Positions 43,268 to 50,494 of a DNA stretch of 64,000 nt are shown here, piece after piece (within the stretch, counting starts at the first letter, position 1; the number at the start of each line of letters is the position of its first letter). The translations under genes and the position numbers were made by a program. Under the pieces are notes generated by a model. The model was not told the DNA's origin and did no database searches. It saw nothing but the letters and a program-made list of their open reading frames with translations. The stretch comes from Sphingomonas sp. 37zxx. Its GTDB lineage: Bacteria > Pseudomonadota > Alphaproteobacteria > Sphingomonadales > Sphingomonadaceae. The stretch covers positions 124,001-188,000 of the forward strand of contig NZ_JROH01000001.1 of assembly GCF_000786205.1 (NCBI RefSeq), in the 5' to 3' direction.

Positions 43268-44577
43268 GCGCGGTGCCCGATGCCGAGATCGTTCGGCTGG
43301 CGATGCTGGCCGGGCCACTTCGCGATCGGTTGCTGGCGAACATGACGACGCAGCAGTTGCGTGAGATCAGCCAGCGCTGGTGGATGTGGGCGCATGCCGG
43401 CCAGTTGGCACCGCCGGGCGACTGGCGGGTGTGGCTGATCCGCGCGGGGCGCGGCTTTGGCAAGACGCGCGCGGGGGCCGAATGGGTGAGCGATTTTGCG
43501 CGCAACCATCCGCAGGCCCGGATCGCGCTGGTCGGCGCGACCTTTGACGAAGTGGTGCAGGTGATGATCGAGGGGCAAAGCGGGCTGATCAACGTGGCGC
43601 ATGACGGCGAGACGGTGAGCTGGCGATCGTCGCTGCGTGAGGTGCAGTTCGGATCGGGGGCATTGGCGCAGGTGTTTTCCGCCGCCTCGCCCGAAAAGCT
43701 GCGTGGCCCCGAACATGATCTGGCCTGGTGCGACGAGCTGGGCAAATGGGGCGCGGGCGGCGAGGCGGCGTGGGACAATCTGGCGATGGGAATGCGGTTG
43801 GGGCCAAGGCCGCGCATCCTGGTGACGACGACGCCGCGCCCGACCCGGCTGATGCGGCGGCTGCTGGCGATGCCCGACCTGGTGGAAACGCGCGGGCGGA
43901 CGCGCGACAATCCGCATCTGCCCAAGAGTTTCGTCGGCGCGATGATCGCCGAATATGGCGATTCGCGGCTGGGGCGGCAGGAGCTGGACGGCGAATTGCT
44001 CGACGATGTGGTGGGGGCATTATGGACCCGCGCGCTGATCGAGCGATGCCGGGTGCGCGCCGCGCCCGATCTGGTGCGGGTGGTGGTGGGGGTCGATCCG
44101 CCCGCAAGCGCCGGCGGCGATGCCTGCGGGATCGTCGCGGCGGGGCTGGGGACCGACGGGCATGGCTATGTGATCGAGGATGCGAGCGTCGCTGGCTGCT
44201 CGCCGCAAGGCTGGGCGCGCGCGGTGGTGGGGTGTTACGAACGGCATCGCGGCGATCTGGTGGTGGCCGAGGCCAATATGGGCGGCGACATGGTGCGCGA
44301 CGTGCTCAAGGCCGCGCATTCGCTGTTGCCGGTGCGGCTGGTGCATGCGTCGAAGGGCAAGGTGGCGCGCGCCGAGCCGGTGGCGGCATTGTATGAAAGC
44401 GGGCGGGTGTTCCATGTCGGCGGACTGGCGGCGCTGGAGGATGAGTTATGCGGTCTGTCGGTGGGGGGCGGCTATGAAGGGCCGGGCCGATCGCCCGACC
44501 GCGCCGATGCGTGCGTGTGGGCGCTGAACGCGCTGATGGTCGAGGCGCGCGCGGCGGCGGCGGTGCGGGTTGTGTGA
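43264..44577 (+). CDS. GTA large terminase (gp2)
   Basis: DNA-packaging motor, 437 aa. The ATPase domain has the Walker A motif GRGFGKT (62-68), a Walker B-like LAWCDELGKWG and the TTTPRPT coupling segment. The nuclease domain has VVVGVDPPAS, VVAEANMGGDMV and SPDRADACVWAL, the RNase H-like acidic sites. GTAs use this enzyme to fill heads with random pieces of host DNA by headful packaging. In other GTAs it is followed directly by the portal gene; here a toxin-antitoxin pair intervenes. Confidence 0.95.
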   Translation: MSAVPDAEIVRLAMLAGPLRDRLLANMTTQQLREISQRWWMWAHAGQLAPPGDWRVWLIRAGRGFGKTRAGAEWVSDFARNHPQARIALVGATFDEVVQVMIEGQSGLINVAHDGETVSWRSSLREVQFGSGALAQVFSAASPEKLRGPEHDLAWCDELGKWGAGGEAAWDNLAMGMRLGPRPRILVTTTPRPTRLMRRLLAMPDLVETRGRTRDNPHLPKSFVGAMIAEYGDSRLGRQELDGELLDDVVGALWTRALIERCRVRAAPDLVRVVVGVDPPASAGGDACGIVAAGLGTDGHGYVIEDASVAGCSPQGWARAVVGCYERHRGDLVVAEANMGGDMVRDVLKAAHSLLPVRLVHASKGKVARAEPVAALYESGRVFHVGGLAALEDELCGLSVGGGYEGPGRSPDRADACVWALNALMVEARAAAAVRVV

Positions 44578-44630
44578 GTTGCGGGGGCACGGGGGCGGGC
44601 GTAGGATTGGGGGACTCGGGGAGCAGCGCG

Positions 44631-44903
44631 ATGAACAAGCCGGTGAAGATCGACCAGCAGGCGGCGGAACTCGAAGCGGTGCGTGCGCGGGCACAGCCGC
44701 ATGTCGACAGCGGACGGTTTGAGTCGGTCGAGGCGGTGTTGCGCGCCGGGCTCGACGCGCTCGACGAGGATGATCGCGCGATGGAGACGCCCGAATTCAC
44801 CGCATGGCTGCGCGAGAAGGTGGCCGAGGCCGACGCCGATCCGCGGCTTTATGTTTCGATGGAGGAGGCGTTCCGGATCGCTCGCGGCGAATCGCCCGAA
44901 TAA
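44631..44903 (+). CDS. ParD-type ribbon-helix-helix antitoxin
   Basis: A 90-aa protein with the ParD pattern: VRARAQPHVDSGRFESVEAVLRAGLDALDEDDRAMETPEFTAWLREKV, where SGRFESVEAVLRAGL is the conserved helix of CC2985-type antitoxins. ATG 44631 is preceded by GGGAGCAGCGCG. It lies 53 bp after the large terminase gene, inside the GTA cluster, and is followed by its toxin after 1 nt. It would bind the toxin and repress its own promoter. Confidence 0.87.
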   Translation: MNKPVKIDQQAAELEAVRARAQPHVDSGRFESVEAVLRAGLDALDEDDRAMETPEFTAWLREKVAEADADPRLYVSMEEAFRIARGESPE

Positions 44904-44904
44904 G

Positions 44905-45201
44905 GTGGCGTTCGCGCTGGAGTTTTCGCGCCGGGCGGCGATCGACCTCAAACGGATTCGCACTTGGGTAGCCGAACAGGCCGATAGCGATGTCGCCGAT
45001 GGTTACCTCAAGCGAATCCTGGATCAATGCGCAGGCCTGACCGAGTTTCCGTTTCGGGGAACGCCGCGGCTGGGAAGCGGCGAATATCGCAGCGTCTCGT
45101 TCGAGCGGACGCTGATCATCCTCTATCGCGTTCGCACCGACCGGGTGACGATCGTCCGCATATTGCACGGTAGCCGGGACAACCAGGCGATCCTGGGCTG
45201 A
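44905..45201 (+). CDS. ParE/RelE-type toxin, GTG start
   Basis: A 98-aa toxin with the ParE layout: FSRRAAIDLKRIRTWVAEQADSDVADGYLKRILDQCAGLTEFPFRGTPR, then YRSVSFERTLIILYRVRTDRVTIVRILHGSRD. GTG 44905 lies 1 nt after the ParD stop. The long open frame upstream in this phase is only the antitoxin gene read out of frame. ParE toxins inhibit gyrase; the target here is inferred. The pair sits between terminase and portal, where GTA clusters normally have nothing. Confidence 0.87.
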   Translation: MAFALEFSRRAAIDLKRIRTWVAEQADSDVADGYLKRILDQCAGLTEFPFRGTPRLGSGEYRSVSFERTLIILYRVRTDRVTIVRILHGSRDNQAILG

Positions 45202-45238
45202 TCGCGCGCGCTGCGCGCCAACAAGGCAAGGAAACGAC

Positions 45239-46342
45239 ATGAAATGGTTCGGCAGGAAGGCCGGGCGCGAGGGTTCGCGTCCGGTGTTGGCGGGTGCGCC
45301 AGGGCATCGGCTGGGCGAATGGCCCAGCGGCTATGACGCACAGGTGCGTGAGGGGTTTTGCGCCAATCCGGTGGCGCAGCGCGCGGTGCGGCTGGTGGCC
45401 GAGGCGGTGGGGAGCGTGCCGGTGACGGCGTCCGATCCGGCGCTGGCGGCGCTCGTGGCCGAGCGATCGGCGGGGCAGCCGTTGCTCGAAACGCTGGCGG
45501 CGCAATTGCTGCTGCACGGCAATTGCTTCGTGCAGGTGACCTGCGACCCACAGGGTCAGGTGATCGAATTGTTCGCGCTTCGGCCCGAGCGGGTGTCGGT
45601 CGAGGTCGATGCACAGGGCTGGCCGGTCGCCTATCGCTACCGCGTCGGCGAGCGATCGGTGCGGCTGGGCGAGGATGGCGCGGGGCGGCCGGGGGTGGTG
45701 CATGTGCGCGGATTCCACCCGCTCGACGATCATTATGGCCTCGGCTGCATCGGCGCGGCGGCGGGCGCGGTGGCGATCCACAATGCCGCGACCCGCTGGA
45801 ACAAGGCGCTGCTCGACAATGCCGCGCGGCCATCGGGCGCGCTGGTGTACGACAATCGCGACGGCGCGGTGCTGAGCCCCGACCAGTTCGAGCGGCTGAA
45901 AGCCGAGATGCTCGCGGGGTTTCAGGGGGCGACCAATGCCGGGCGGCCGATGCTGCTGGAAGGTGGCCTGAAATGGCAGCCGATCAGCATGACGCCCGCC
46001 GACATGGATTTCGTGAGCCTGAAGGCGGCGGCGGCGCGCGAGATCGCGCTGGCCTTTGGCGTGCCGCCGATGCTGCTGGGGCTGCCGGGCGACAATGCCT
46101 ATGCCAATTATCGCGAGGCCAATCGCGCGCTGTGGCGCCAGGCGGTGCTGCCGTTGGCGGGCAAGATATTGGGCGCGATCGCCGAGGATCTGCGGCCCTG
46201 GTTCGCCGATGCCAGCCTGACCGTGGACCTGGAGCGGGTGCCGGCGCTGAGCGAGGACCGATCGGCATTGTGGGCGCGGGTGAGCGCCGCCGATTTCCTG
46301 ACCAATGAGGAGAAACGCGAAATGCTGGGGGTGGCGCAATGA
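45239..46342 (+). CDS. GTA portal protein (gp3), HK97 type
   Basis: Forms the ring at the capsid vertex through which DNA enters. The 367-aa protein has the HK97-portal pattern: NPVAQRAVRLVAEAVGSVPV, LLETLAAQLLLHGNCFVQV, HVRGFHPLDDHYGLGCIGAAAGAVAIHNAATRWNKALLDNAARPSGAL and KWQPISMTPADMDFVSLKAAAAREIALAFGVPPMLLGLPGDNAYANYREANRALWRQAVLP. CAAGGAAACGAC precedes the ATG. The stop overlaps the next small gene. It is slightly shorter than typical portals. Confidence 0.95.
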   Translation: MKWFGRKAGREGSRPVLAGAPGHRLGEWPSGYDAQVREGFCANPVAQRAVRLVAEAVGSVPVTASDPALAALVAERSAGQPLLETLAAQLLLHGNCFVQVTCDPQGQVIELFALRPERVSVEVDAQGWPVAYRYRVGERSVRLGEDGAGRPGVVHVRGFHPLDDHYGLGCIGAAAGAVAIHNAATRWNKALLDNAARPSGALVYDNRDGAVLSPDQFERLKAEMLAGFQGATNAGRPMLLEGGLKWQPISMTPADMDFVSLKAAAAREIALAFGVPPMLLGLPGDNAYANYREANRALWRQAVLPLAGKILGAIAEDLRPWFADASLTVDLERVPALSEDRSALWARVSAADFLTNEEKREMLGVAQ

Positions 46343-46641
46343 GCGCGATGCTGGCCGAGCTGTTGCGGCAGGCACAGGATGAAGGCGCGTCGGTGGCGAC
46401 GCTGCGCGGGATCGCCGAGGAGGCGGGGGAGGTTGCGGCGGGCCGCGCGCTCGATCGGCTGGGGCTGAGCGATTCAGCGGCGGCCAAGGACATGGGCGAA
46501 TTGCGCGAACTGCTGGCGGCGTGGCGCGATGCCAAGCGATCGGCGGCGCGCGCGGTGGTGGGGTGGATCGCGCGGATGGCGTGCGCGGTGCTGCTGGTGG
46601 GGCTGGCGGTGCGGTTGGGGTTTGGGGGGTGGGTGAAGTGA
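46339..46641 (+). CDS. Small GTA protein with C-terminal membrane helix (gp3.5-like)
   Basis: A 100-aa protein between portal and protease. A coiled helical N-terminal part (MLAELLRQAQDEGASVATLRGIAEEAGEVAAGRALDRLGL) is followed by a basic region and one hydrophobic helix (RMACAVLLVGLAVRLGFGGW). It corresponds in position to the small g3.5 genes of other GTAs; similar proteins are grouped as DUF6127. Its function is unknown. It overlaps both neighbours by 4 nt. Confidence 0.8.
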   Translation: MSAMLAELLRQAQDEGASVATLRGIAEEAGEVAAGRALDRLGLSDSAAAKDMGELRELLAAWRDAKRSAARAVVGWIARMACAVLLVGLAVRLGFGGWVK

Positions 46642-47063
46642 GGGGGGAGGGGGTTGGCGAGGGCGGTGACATGCCCTCCCCCGACCCCTCCCGCAAGCGG
46701 GAGGGGGGAAGGAAGTTTGCTGGGTATGCGGCGGTGTTTGATTGTCCGGATCGGGGGGGGGATGTGGTTCGGCGGGGCGCCTTTGCCGGGGCGGGGGCGG
46801 TGCCGTTGCTGTGGGAGCATGGCGCGGTGGTCGGGCGGGTCGAGGCGGTGGCGGAGGATTCGCGCGGGCTGCGGGTGGCTGGGGTGATCGAGGAGCCGCG
46901 ACTGGGCGCGCTGGTGGCGGCGGGGGCGCTGACCGGGCTGTCGTTCGGCTATCGCGCGCGGGCGGTGCGGCAGGGCGTGTATCGCGAATTGCTGTCGCTC
47001 GATCTGGTCGAGGTGAGTTTGGTGGCGCAGCCGATGCAGCGACTGGCGCGGGTGGACAGCTAA
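46638..47063 (+). CDS. GTA prohead protease (gp4), with palindrome-derived N-terminus
   Basis: HK97-type protease that trims the capsid protein during head assembly; 141 aa from GTG 46638, which overlaps the previous stop. The family core starts at RKFAGYAAVFDCPDRGGDVVRRGAF and continues LLWEHGAVVGRVEAVAEDSRGLRVAG, LVAAGALTGLSFGYRA and LDLVEVSLVAQPMQ, with the catalytic His in WEHG and Ser in GLSFGY. The 20 or so residues before the core (GEGGDMPSPDPSRKREGG) come from a palindromic repeat at 46685-46706. ATG 46671, inside the repeat unit, is another possible start. Confidence 0.9.
   Translation: MRGEGVGEGGDMPSPDPSRKREGGRKFAGYAAVFDCPDRGGDVVRRGAFAGAGAVPLLWEHGAVVGRVEAVAEDSRGLRVAGVIEEPRLGALVAAGALTGLSFGYRARAVRQGVYRELLSLDLVEVSLVAQPMQRLARVDS
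46669..46710. repeat. REP-like palindrome in the 5' end of GTA protease gene
   Basis: CCCCTCCCGC-AA-GCGGGAGGGG (46685-46706) with flanks CATGCCCTCCCCCGA and GGGGAAGG. The full unit is nearly identical over about 40 bp to the one at 51084-51125. It is translated in frame as part of the protease. Confidence 0.85.
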
Positions 47064-47091
47064 GGCGGCAACGAAATTGCTGGGGTTTTGC

Positions 47092-47122
47092 AGGGGCGTG
47101 CCGGGTGGCGCGCCCCTTTTTT
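47092..47122 (+). terminator. Terminator-like hairpin just before the GTA capsid gene
   Basis: AGGGGCGTGCC (47092-47102), loop GGGT and GGCGCGCCCCT (47107-47117) form an 11-bp stem with one G-T pair, followed by a T-run. It lies 28 nt after the protease stop and about 14 nt before the capsid ribosome site. By structure it is as strong as the pnp terminator. Confidence 0.85.
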
Positions 47123-47147
47123 GTTTTGGGCGAAGGAAGGAATGCGA

Positions 47148-48167
47148 ATGACCGATTTTGCGATGATGGCGACGGCGCGGCCGTTGTTGAGCGGGGCACA
47201 GGCACCGGCGGCGAGCGCGGCGTTTGCCGGGTTCTTGCGCAGCGGCGCGGGCGGGCTGGAGATGAAGGCGTTTACCGGGGTGACGGGGGCCGAGGGCGGC
47301 TTTGCGGTGCCGCGCGAACTTGATGCGATGATCGATTCGACGCTGAAGGCGGCAAGCCCGATCCGGGCAATCGCCAATGTCGTGCAGGTGGGATCGGCGG
47401 GCTATCGCAAGCTGGTGACCAGCGGCGGCACGCCTTCGGGCTGGGCGAGCCAGACGGGCGCTCGCGCCGAAACCGCGACGCCGGTGTTTCAGGAAATCGC
47501 CCCGCCGATGGGCGAATTATTCGCCAATCCGGCGGCGAGCCAGACGATGCTCGACGATGCCGGCTTTGATGTCGAGGCGTGGCTGGCGGGCGAGATCGCG
47601 ATGGAATTCGCCAAGGCCGAAGGCAGCGCGTTCGTGAGCGGCAATGGCGTCGACAAGCCGCGCGGCTTCCTGACCGGGGCGACATCGGCGGTGGGCGATG
47701 CAACGCGGCCGTTCGGGACGATCCAGCATCTGGCGAGCGGCGCGGCGGGCGATTTCGGGGCCAATCCGAGCGACCGGCTGATCGACCTGGTCCATGCGCT
47801 GCGCGCGCCGTACCGGCAGGGCGCGACATGGGTGATGAATGCCAGCACGATGGCGCGAATCCGCAAGTTCAAGACCAGCGACGGCGCGTTCCTGTGGACG
47901 CCGGGGCTGGCGAACGGACAGCCCGCCAGTCTGCTCGGCTATCCGGTGGTCGAGGCCGAGGACATGCCCGACATCGCCGCCAACAGCCTGTCGATCGCGT
48001 TCGGCAATTTCCGCGCCGGCTATCTGATCGCCGAGCGCGGCGAAACCGCGGTGCTGCGCGACCCCTATAGCAACAAGCCGTTCGTCCATTTCTACGCCAC
48101 CAAGCGGGTCGGCGGCGCAGTGACCAATTCGGAAGCGATCAAGCTGATGCGCTTCGCCGCCGCCTGA
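47148..48167 (+). CDS. GTA major capsid protein (gp5), HK97 fold
   Basis: Head shell protein, 339 aa from ATG 47148, chosen over ATG 47142 because AAGGAAGG then has a 7-nt spacing. The HK97 fold is recognisable: EMKAFTGVTGAEGGFAVPRELDAMIDSTLKAASPIRAIANVVQVGSAGYRKLVT (N-arm and E-loop region), MGELFANPAASQTMLDDAGFDVEAWLAGEIAMEFAKAEGSAFVSGNGVDKPRGFLT, and a C-terminal P/A-domain. The short N-terminal delta region before EMKAFTG would be removed by gp4. A terminator-like hairpin lies immediately upstream. Confidence 0.95.
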   Translation: MTDFAMMATARPLLSGAQAPAASAAFAGFLRSGAGGLEMKAFTGVTGAEGGFAVPRELDAMIDSTLKAASPIRAIANVVQVGSAGYRKLVTSGGTPSGWASQTGARAETATPVFQEIAPPMGELFANPAASQTMLDDAGFDVEAWLAGEIAMEFAKAEGSAFVSGNGVDKPRGFLTGATSAVGDATRPFGTIQHLASGAAGDFGANPSDRLIDLVHALRAPYRQGATWVMNASTMARIRKFKTSDGAFLWTPGLANGQPASLLGYPVVEAEDMPDIAANSLSIAFGNFRAGYLIAERGETAVLRDPYSNKPFVHFYATKRVGGAVTNSEAIKLMRFAAA

Positions 48168-48231
48168 TCGGAATGCCGCCCGGGGAACCGGGCGGCGCTT
48201 CGCGCGACCGAGGGGCTGGGGGAGGATGGCG

Positions 48232-48786
48232 ATGACGACGGGGACGGGCGGGCCGGGGCGGCATGCGTTGAGCGAGGGCGACCGTGCGGCGGGGATCGCG
48301 CAGGTGCGCGCGCTGCTGCGATCGGACAGCGATGCCGAGGATGCGCTGTTGGGGCGGCTGATCGACGAGAGCCTGGCGCTGGCCGAAATGTTCACCGGGC
48401 AAGTGCTGATCGTGCGCGAAATGACCGAAGCGGTGCGCGGCGATGGCGGCTGGCAGCGGCTGCGCGCGACGCCGGTGCGCGCGGTGACGGGGGTGGCCGA
48501 TGCGGGCGGGGTAGCGGTGCCGGTGGCGGACTATGCGGTGGATATTGATCCGGCAGGCGATGGCTGGGTTCGGGTGCGCGGGGGCGCGCGCTTCGTGGTG
48601 ACGATGCGCGCCGGGATGGCCGAGGATTGGGGTGCGCTGCCGCCGGGAATTGCGGGCGGGATCGTCCGGCTGGCGGCGCATCGCTTTGCCGCGCGCGATG
48701 AGGACGGGGTGCCGCCGGCGGCGGTGGCGGCGCTTTGGCGGCCGTGGCGGCGGATTCGGCTGCACGACATGCGGGTGCCGGCGTGA
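48232..48786 (+). CDS. GTA head-tail adaptor (gp6)
   Basis: A 184-aa neck adaptor that docks on the portal. Typical parts are QVRALLRSDSDAEDALLGRLIDESLALAEMFTGQVLIVREMTEAV (N-terminal helices) and PPGIAGGIVRLAAHRFAARDEDGVPPAAVAALWRPWRRIRL at the end, matching phage connector proteins of the gp6 type. ATG 48232 (GGAGG at 6-nt spacing) is preferred to ATG 48226. The stop overlaps the next gene, which begins with GTG. Confidence 0.88.
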   Translation: MTTGTGGPGRHALSEGDRAAGIAQVRALLRSDSDAEDALLGRLIDESLALAEMFTGQVLIVREMTEAVRGDGGWQRLRATPVRAVTGVADAGGVAVPVADYAVDIDPAGDGWVRVRGGARFVVTMRAGMAEDWGALPPGIAGGIVRLAAHRFAARDEDGVPPAAVAALWRPWRRIRLHDMRVPA

Positions 48787-48989
48787 ACCGCGCGCTGGCG
48801 GTGGCGCAGCGGCTGGGCGCGGCGCGGGCGCGGGTGGTGGCCGATGCGGTGGCGGTGCTGCTGCACGAGGCGATGCCCGATGGCGCGGTGATGGTTGAGG
48901 ACGAGGGCGTGGTGATCGAGGCGCGCGGCGCATTGGCGCGGGCGGCGACCGATCCCGCCTTGCGATGGGTGGCGGGGGGATTGCGATGA
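48783..48989 (+). CDS. Small GTA neck-region protein (gp7 position)
   Basis: A 68-aa protein, GTG start overlapping gp6 and stop overlapping gp8. The sequence RALAVAQRLGAARARVVADAVAVLLHEAMPDGAVMVEDEGVVIEARGALARAATDPALRWVAGG is helix-strand-helix and not recognised. By position it replaces the head-closure/stopper protein of RcGTA, but it is much shorter. Translation coupling on both sides argues that it is real. Confidence 0.72.
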   Translation: MNRALAVAQRLGAARARVVADAVAVLLHEAMPDGAVMVEDEGVVIEARGALARAATDPALRWVAGGLR

Positions 48990-49393
48990 GCGCGGTGCTG
49001 CACGGTGCGCTGGTGGCGGCGCTGAAGGATCATGCGCCGCTGCACGCGCGGCTGACGGCGGTGTTCGCCGCGCCGCCGGTGCGATCGGCAATGCCCTATG
49101 CACTGGTGACCGAGAGCGTGGTCGCCGATTGGAGCACCAAGGACCAGCCCGGCATCGAGGCGCGGGTGGCGATCGAGCTGCATGACGGCGGCGAGGTGCC
49201 GGGGCGGCTGCGTGCGCTGGCCGAGGCGGCGGGCGCGGCGCTGGCGGCGATGCCGCGCGATCTGGGGCAGGGCTGGCGCGTGGCGAGCCTGGTGCCGGTG
49301 CGGACTCGGGTGGTGCGGGTGCGCGCCGGCGATTGGGTGGCGGTGGTCGAGGCGCGGGTGCGGATGTTGCGCGAGGGTGGCTCCCCTCCCTGA
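48986..49393 (+). CDS. GTA tail terminator protein (gp8, DUF3168)
   Basis: A 135-aa protein of the DUF3168 family that caps the tail tube at the neck. The pattern is VLHGALVAALKDHAPLHARLTAVF, PYALVTESVVADWSTKDQPGIEARVAIELHDGGEVPGRLRALAEAAGAAL and ARVRMLREGG. The ATG overlaps the preceding stop. The last residues (GGSPP) and the TGA stop are supplied by a palindrome, with the stop codon in the hairpin loop (49391-49393). Confidence 0.9.
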   Translation: MSAVLHGALVAALKDHAPLHARLTAVFAAPPVRSAMPYALVTESVVADWSTKDQPGIEARVAIELHDGGEVPGRLRALAEAAGAALAAMPRDLGQGWRVASLVPVRTRVVRVRAGDWVAVVEARVRMLREGGSPP

Positions 49394-49405
49394 CAGGGAG
49401 GGGAG
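49381..49405. repeat. Palindrome carrying the gp8 stop codon
   Basis: CTCCCCTCCC-TGACA-GGGAGGGGAG is a 10-bp perfect stem whose 5-nt loop contains the TGA stop of the tail terminator gene. It is related to the other GC-rich palindromes in the cluster but lacks the GCGGG core. Confidence 0.85.
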
Positions 49406-49431
49406 GAGAAGGATCAGCGAGGAGACGGGAT

Positions 49432-49839
49432 ATGGCGGCGGAAAAGGGTAGTGCGTTCCTGCTTAAGGTGGGGAACGGGGCGGTGCCGGTGGGGTTTGCG
49501 ACCGTCGCTGGCCTGAGGACCACGCAATTGTCGATCAATGGCGAGGCGGTGGCGATCACCAGCAAGGATTCGGGCGGGTGGCGCGAATTGCTGTCGGGTG
49601 CAGGCGTGCGATCGGTGAGCGTTTCGGCGGCGGGGATTTTTACCGGATCGGCAGCCGAGGTCCGCGTGAAGGGCAATGCGCTGGCCGGGGTGATCGACCA
49701 GTATCGGCTGAGCTTCGAGAGTGGCGAGACGATGACCGGGCGGTTCCTGGTGACCAGGCTCGACTATGCCGGTGATGTGAATGGCGAGCGCAGCTACACG
49801 CTGAGCCTGGAGAGTTCCGGGCCGGTGGTGAGCGCATGA
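49432..49839 (+). CDS. GTA major tail tube protein (gp9, TP901-1 type)
   Basis: A 135-aa tube subunit. The typical pattern is GSAFLLKVGNGAVPVGFATVAGLRTTQLSINGEAVAITSKDSGGWRELLSGAGVRSVSVSAAGIFTGS, followed by YRLSFESGETMTGRFLVTRLDYAGDVNGERSYTLSLESSGPV. ATG 49432 follows GGAGACGGGAT. The stop overlaps gp10. Confidence 0.95.
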   Translation: MAAEKGSAFLLKVGNGAVPVGFATVAGLRTTQLSINGEAVAITSKDSGGWRELLSGAGVRSVSVSAAGIFTGSAAEVRVKGNALAGVIDQYRLSFESGETMTGRFLVTRLDYAGDVNGERSYTLSLESSGPVVSA

Positions 49840-50234
49840 TGGGGGCGGGGTTCGGGCCGGACGAGGCCGGGGTGCTTGTGGACAGGCCCCACCCCAACCC
49901 TTCCTCTGAAGGGGAGGGGCTTTGGCGGTCGGGGGCCAATGCGGCGCGGGGCGAGATGGCTTTGCGGGTAGCGGGGGAGATGCTGGTGTTGCGGCCTTCG
50001 TTTGCGGCGTTGGTGGCGGCGGAGGGGGAGGTGGGGCCGTTGTTCGCGCTGGTCGAGCGCGCGGCGGCGGGGCGGCTGGGGATTGGCGAGATGGTGGCGC
50101 TGTTCTGGCATTGCCTGCGCGAGCCGGCACCGATGGCGCGGGCGGATTTCGCCGAGGCGGTGGCGGCGGGCGGGCTGGCGGCGGCGACGCCGGTGCTGCG
50201 CGTGCTGGTTGGGCAGATATTGGCGGGGCGGTGA
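49836..50234 (+). CDS. GTA tail assembly chaperone (gp10), with palindrome-derived segment
   Basis: A 132-aa GTA_gp10-family protein thought to chaperone the tape measure. The family core is NAARGEMALRVAGEMLVLRPSFAALVAAEGEVGPLFALVERAAAGRLGIGEMVALFWHCLREP. About 20 residues before the core (VDRPHPNPSSEGEGLWRSG) are encoded by a GC-rich repeat at 49881-49923 and have no place in the family. The stop overlaps the start of gp10.1. Confidence 0.88.
   Translation: MMGAGFGPDEAGVLVDRPHPNPSSEGEGLWRSGANAARGEMALRVAGEMLVLRPSFAALVAAEGEVGPLFALVERAAAGRLGIGEMVALFWHCLREPAPMARADFAEAVAAGGLAAATPVLRVLVGQILAGR
49881..49923. repeat. GC-rich palindromic repeat inside gp10
   Basis: GACAGGCCCCACCCCAACCC followed by TTCCTCTGAAGGGGAGGGG forms an imperfect hairpin around TCTGAA. 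It is translated in frame as DRPHPNPSSEGEGL in the tail chaperone. Confidence 0.7.
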
Positions 50235-50494
50235 TGGGGGAGCGTTGGGCTTTGCCCCTCCACCGTGCTGCGCATGGTCCCCCTCCCCGAGCCGAGCTCG
50301 GGGAGGATTTTGGCGGCTGTGCTGCTCGGCTGGCGGGGATGGCTGGGGTGGTGTTTGGGTGGACGCCGGGGGTTTTTTGGGACGCCACGCCTGCCGAACT
50401 GGCGGCGCTGGTTGTTGCGCTCACCGGCGACGAGGTGGCGGCGGCGGATCGTGGGACGCTCATGCGGTTGATGGAGGCTTTTCCCGATGGATGA
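50234..50494 (+). CDS. Small GTA tail chaperone-like protein (gp10.1), with palindrome-derived N-terminus
   Basis: An 86-aa protein of the small family between gp10 and the tape measure in GTAs. The conserved part is AARLAGMAGVVFGWTPGVFWDATPAELAALVVAL, about residues 33-66. The first 32 residues (MGERWALPLHRAAHGPPPRAELGEDFGG) are largely encoded by a palindromic repeat at 50250-50310. ATG overlaps the gp10 stop; the stop overlaps the tape-measure start by 8 nt. Confidence 0.82.
   Translation: MGERWALPLHRAAHGPPPRAELGEDFGGCAARLAGMAGVVFGWTPGVFWDATPAELAALVVALTGDEVAAADRGTLMRLMEAFPDG
50250..50310. repeat. Palindromic repeat inside gp10.1
   Basis: CCTCCCCGAGC-CGA-GCTCGGGGAGG (50282-50306) is a perfect 11-bp stem, preceded by CCCCTCCACCGTGCTGCGCA and GGTCCC, a composite often seen in sphingomonad intergenic repeats. 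Here it is translated in frame. Confidence 0.8.
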
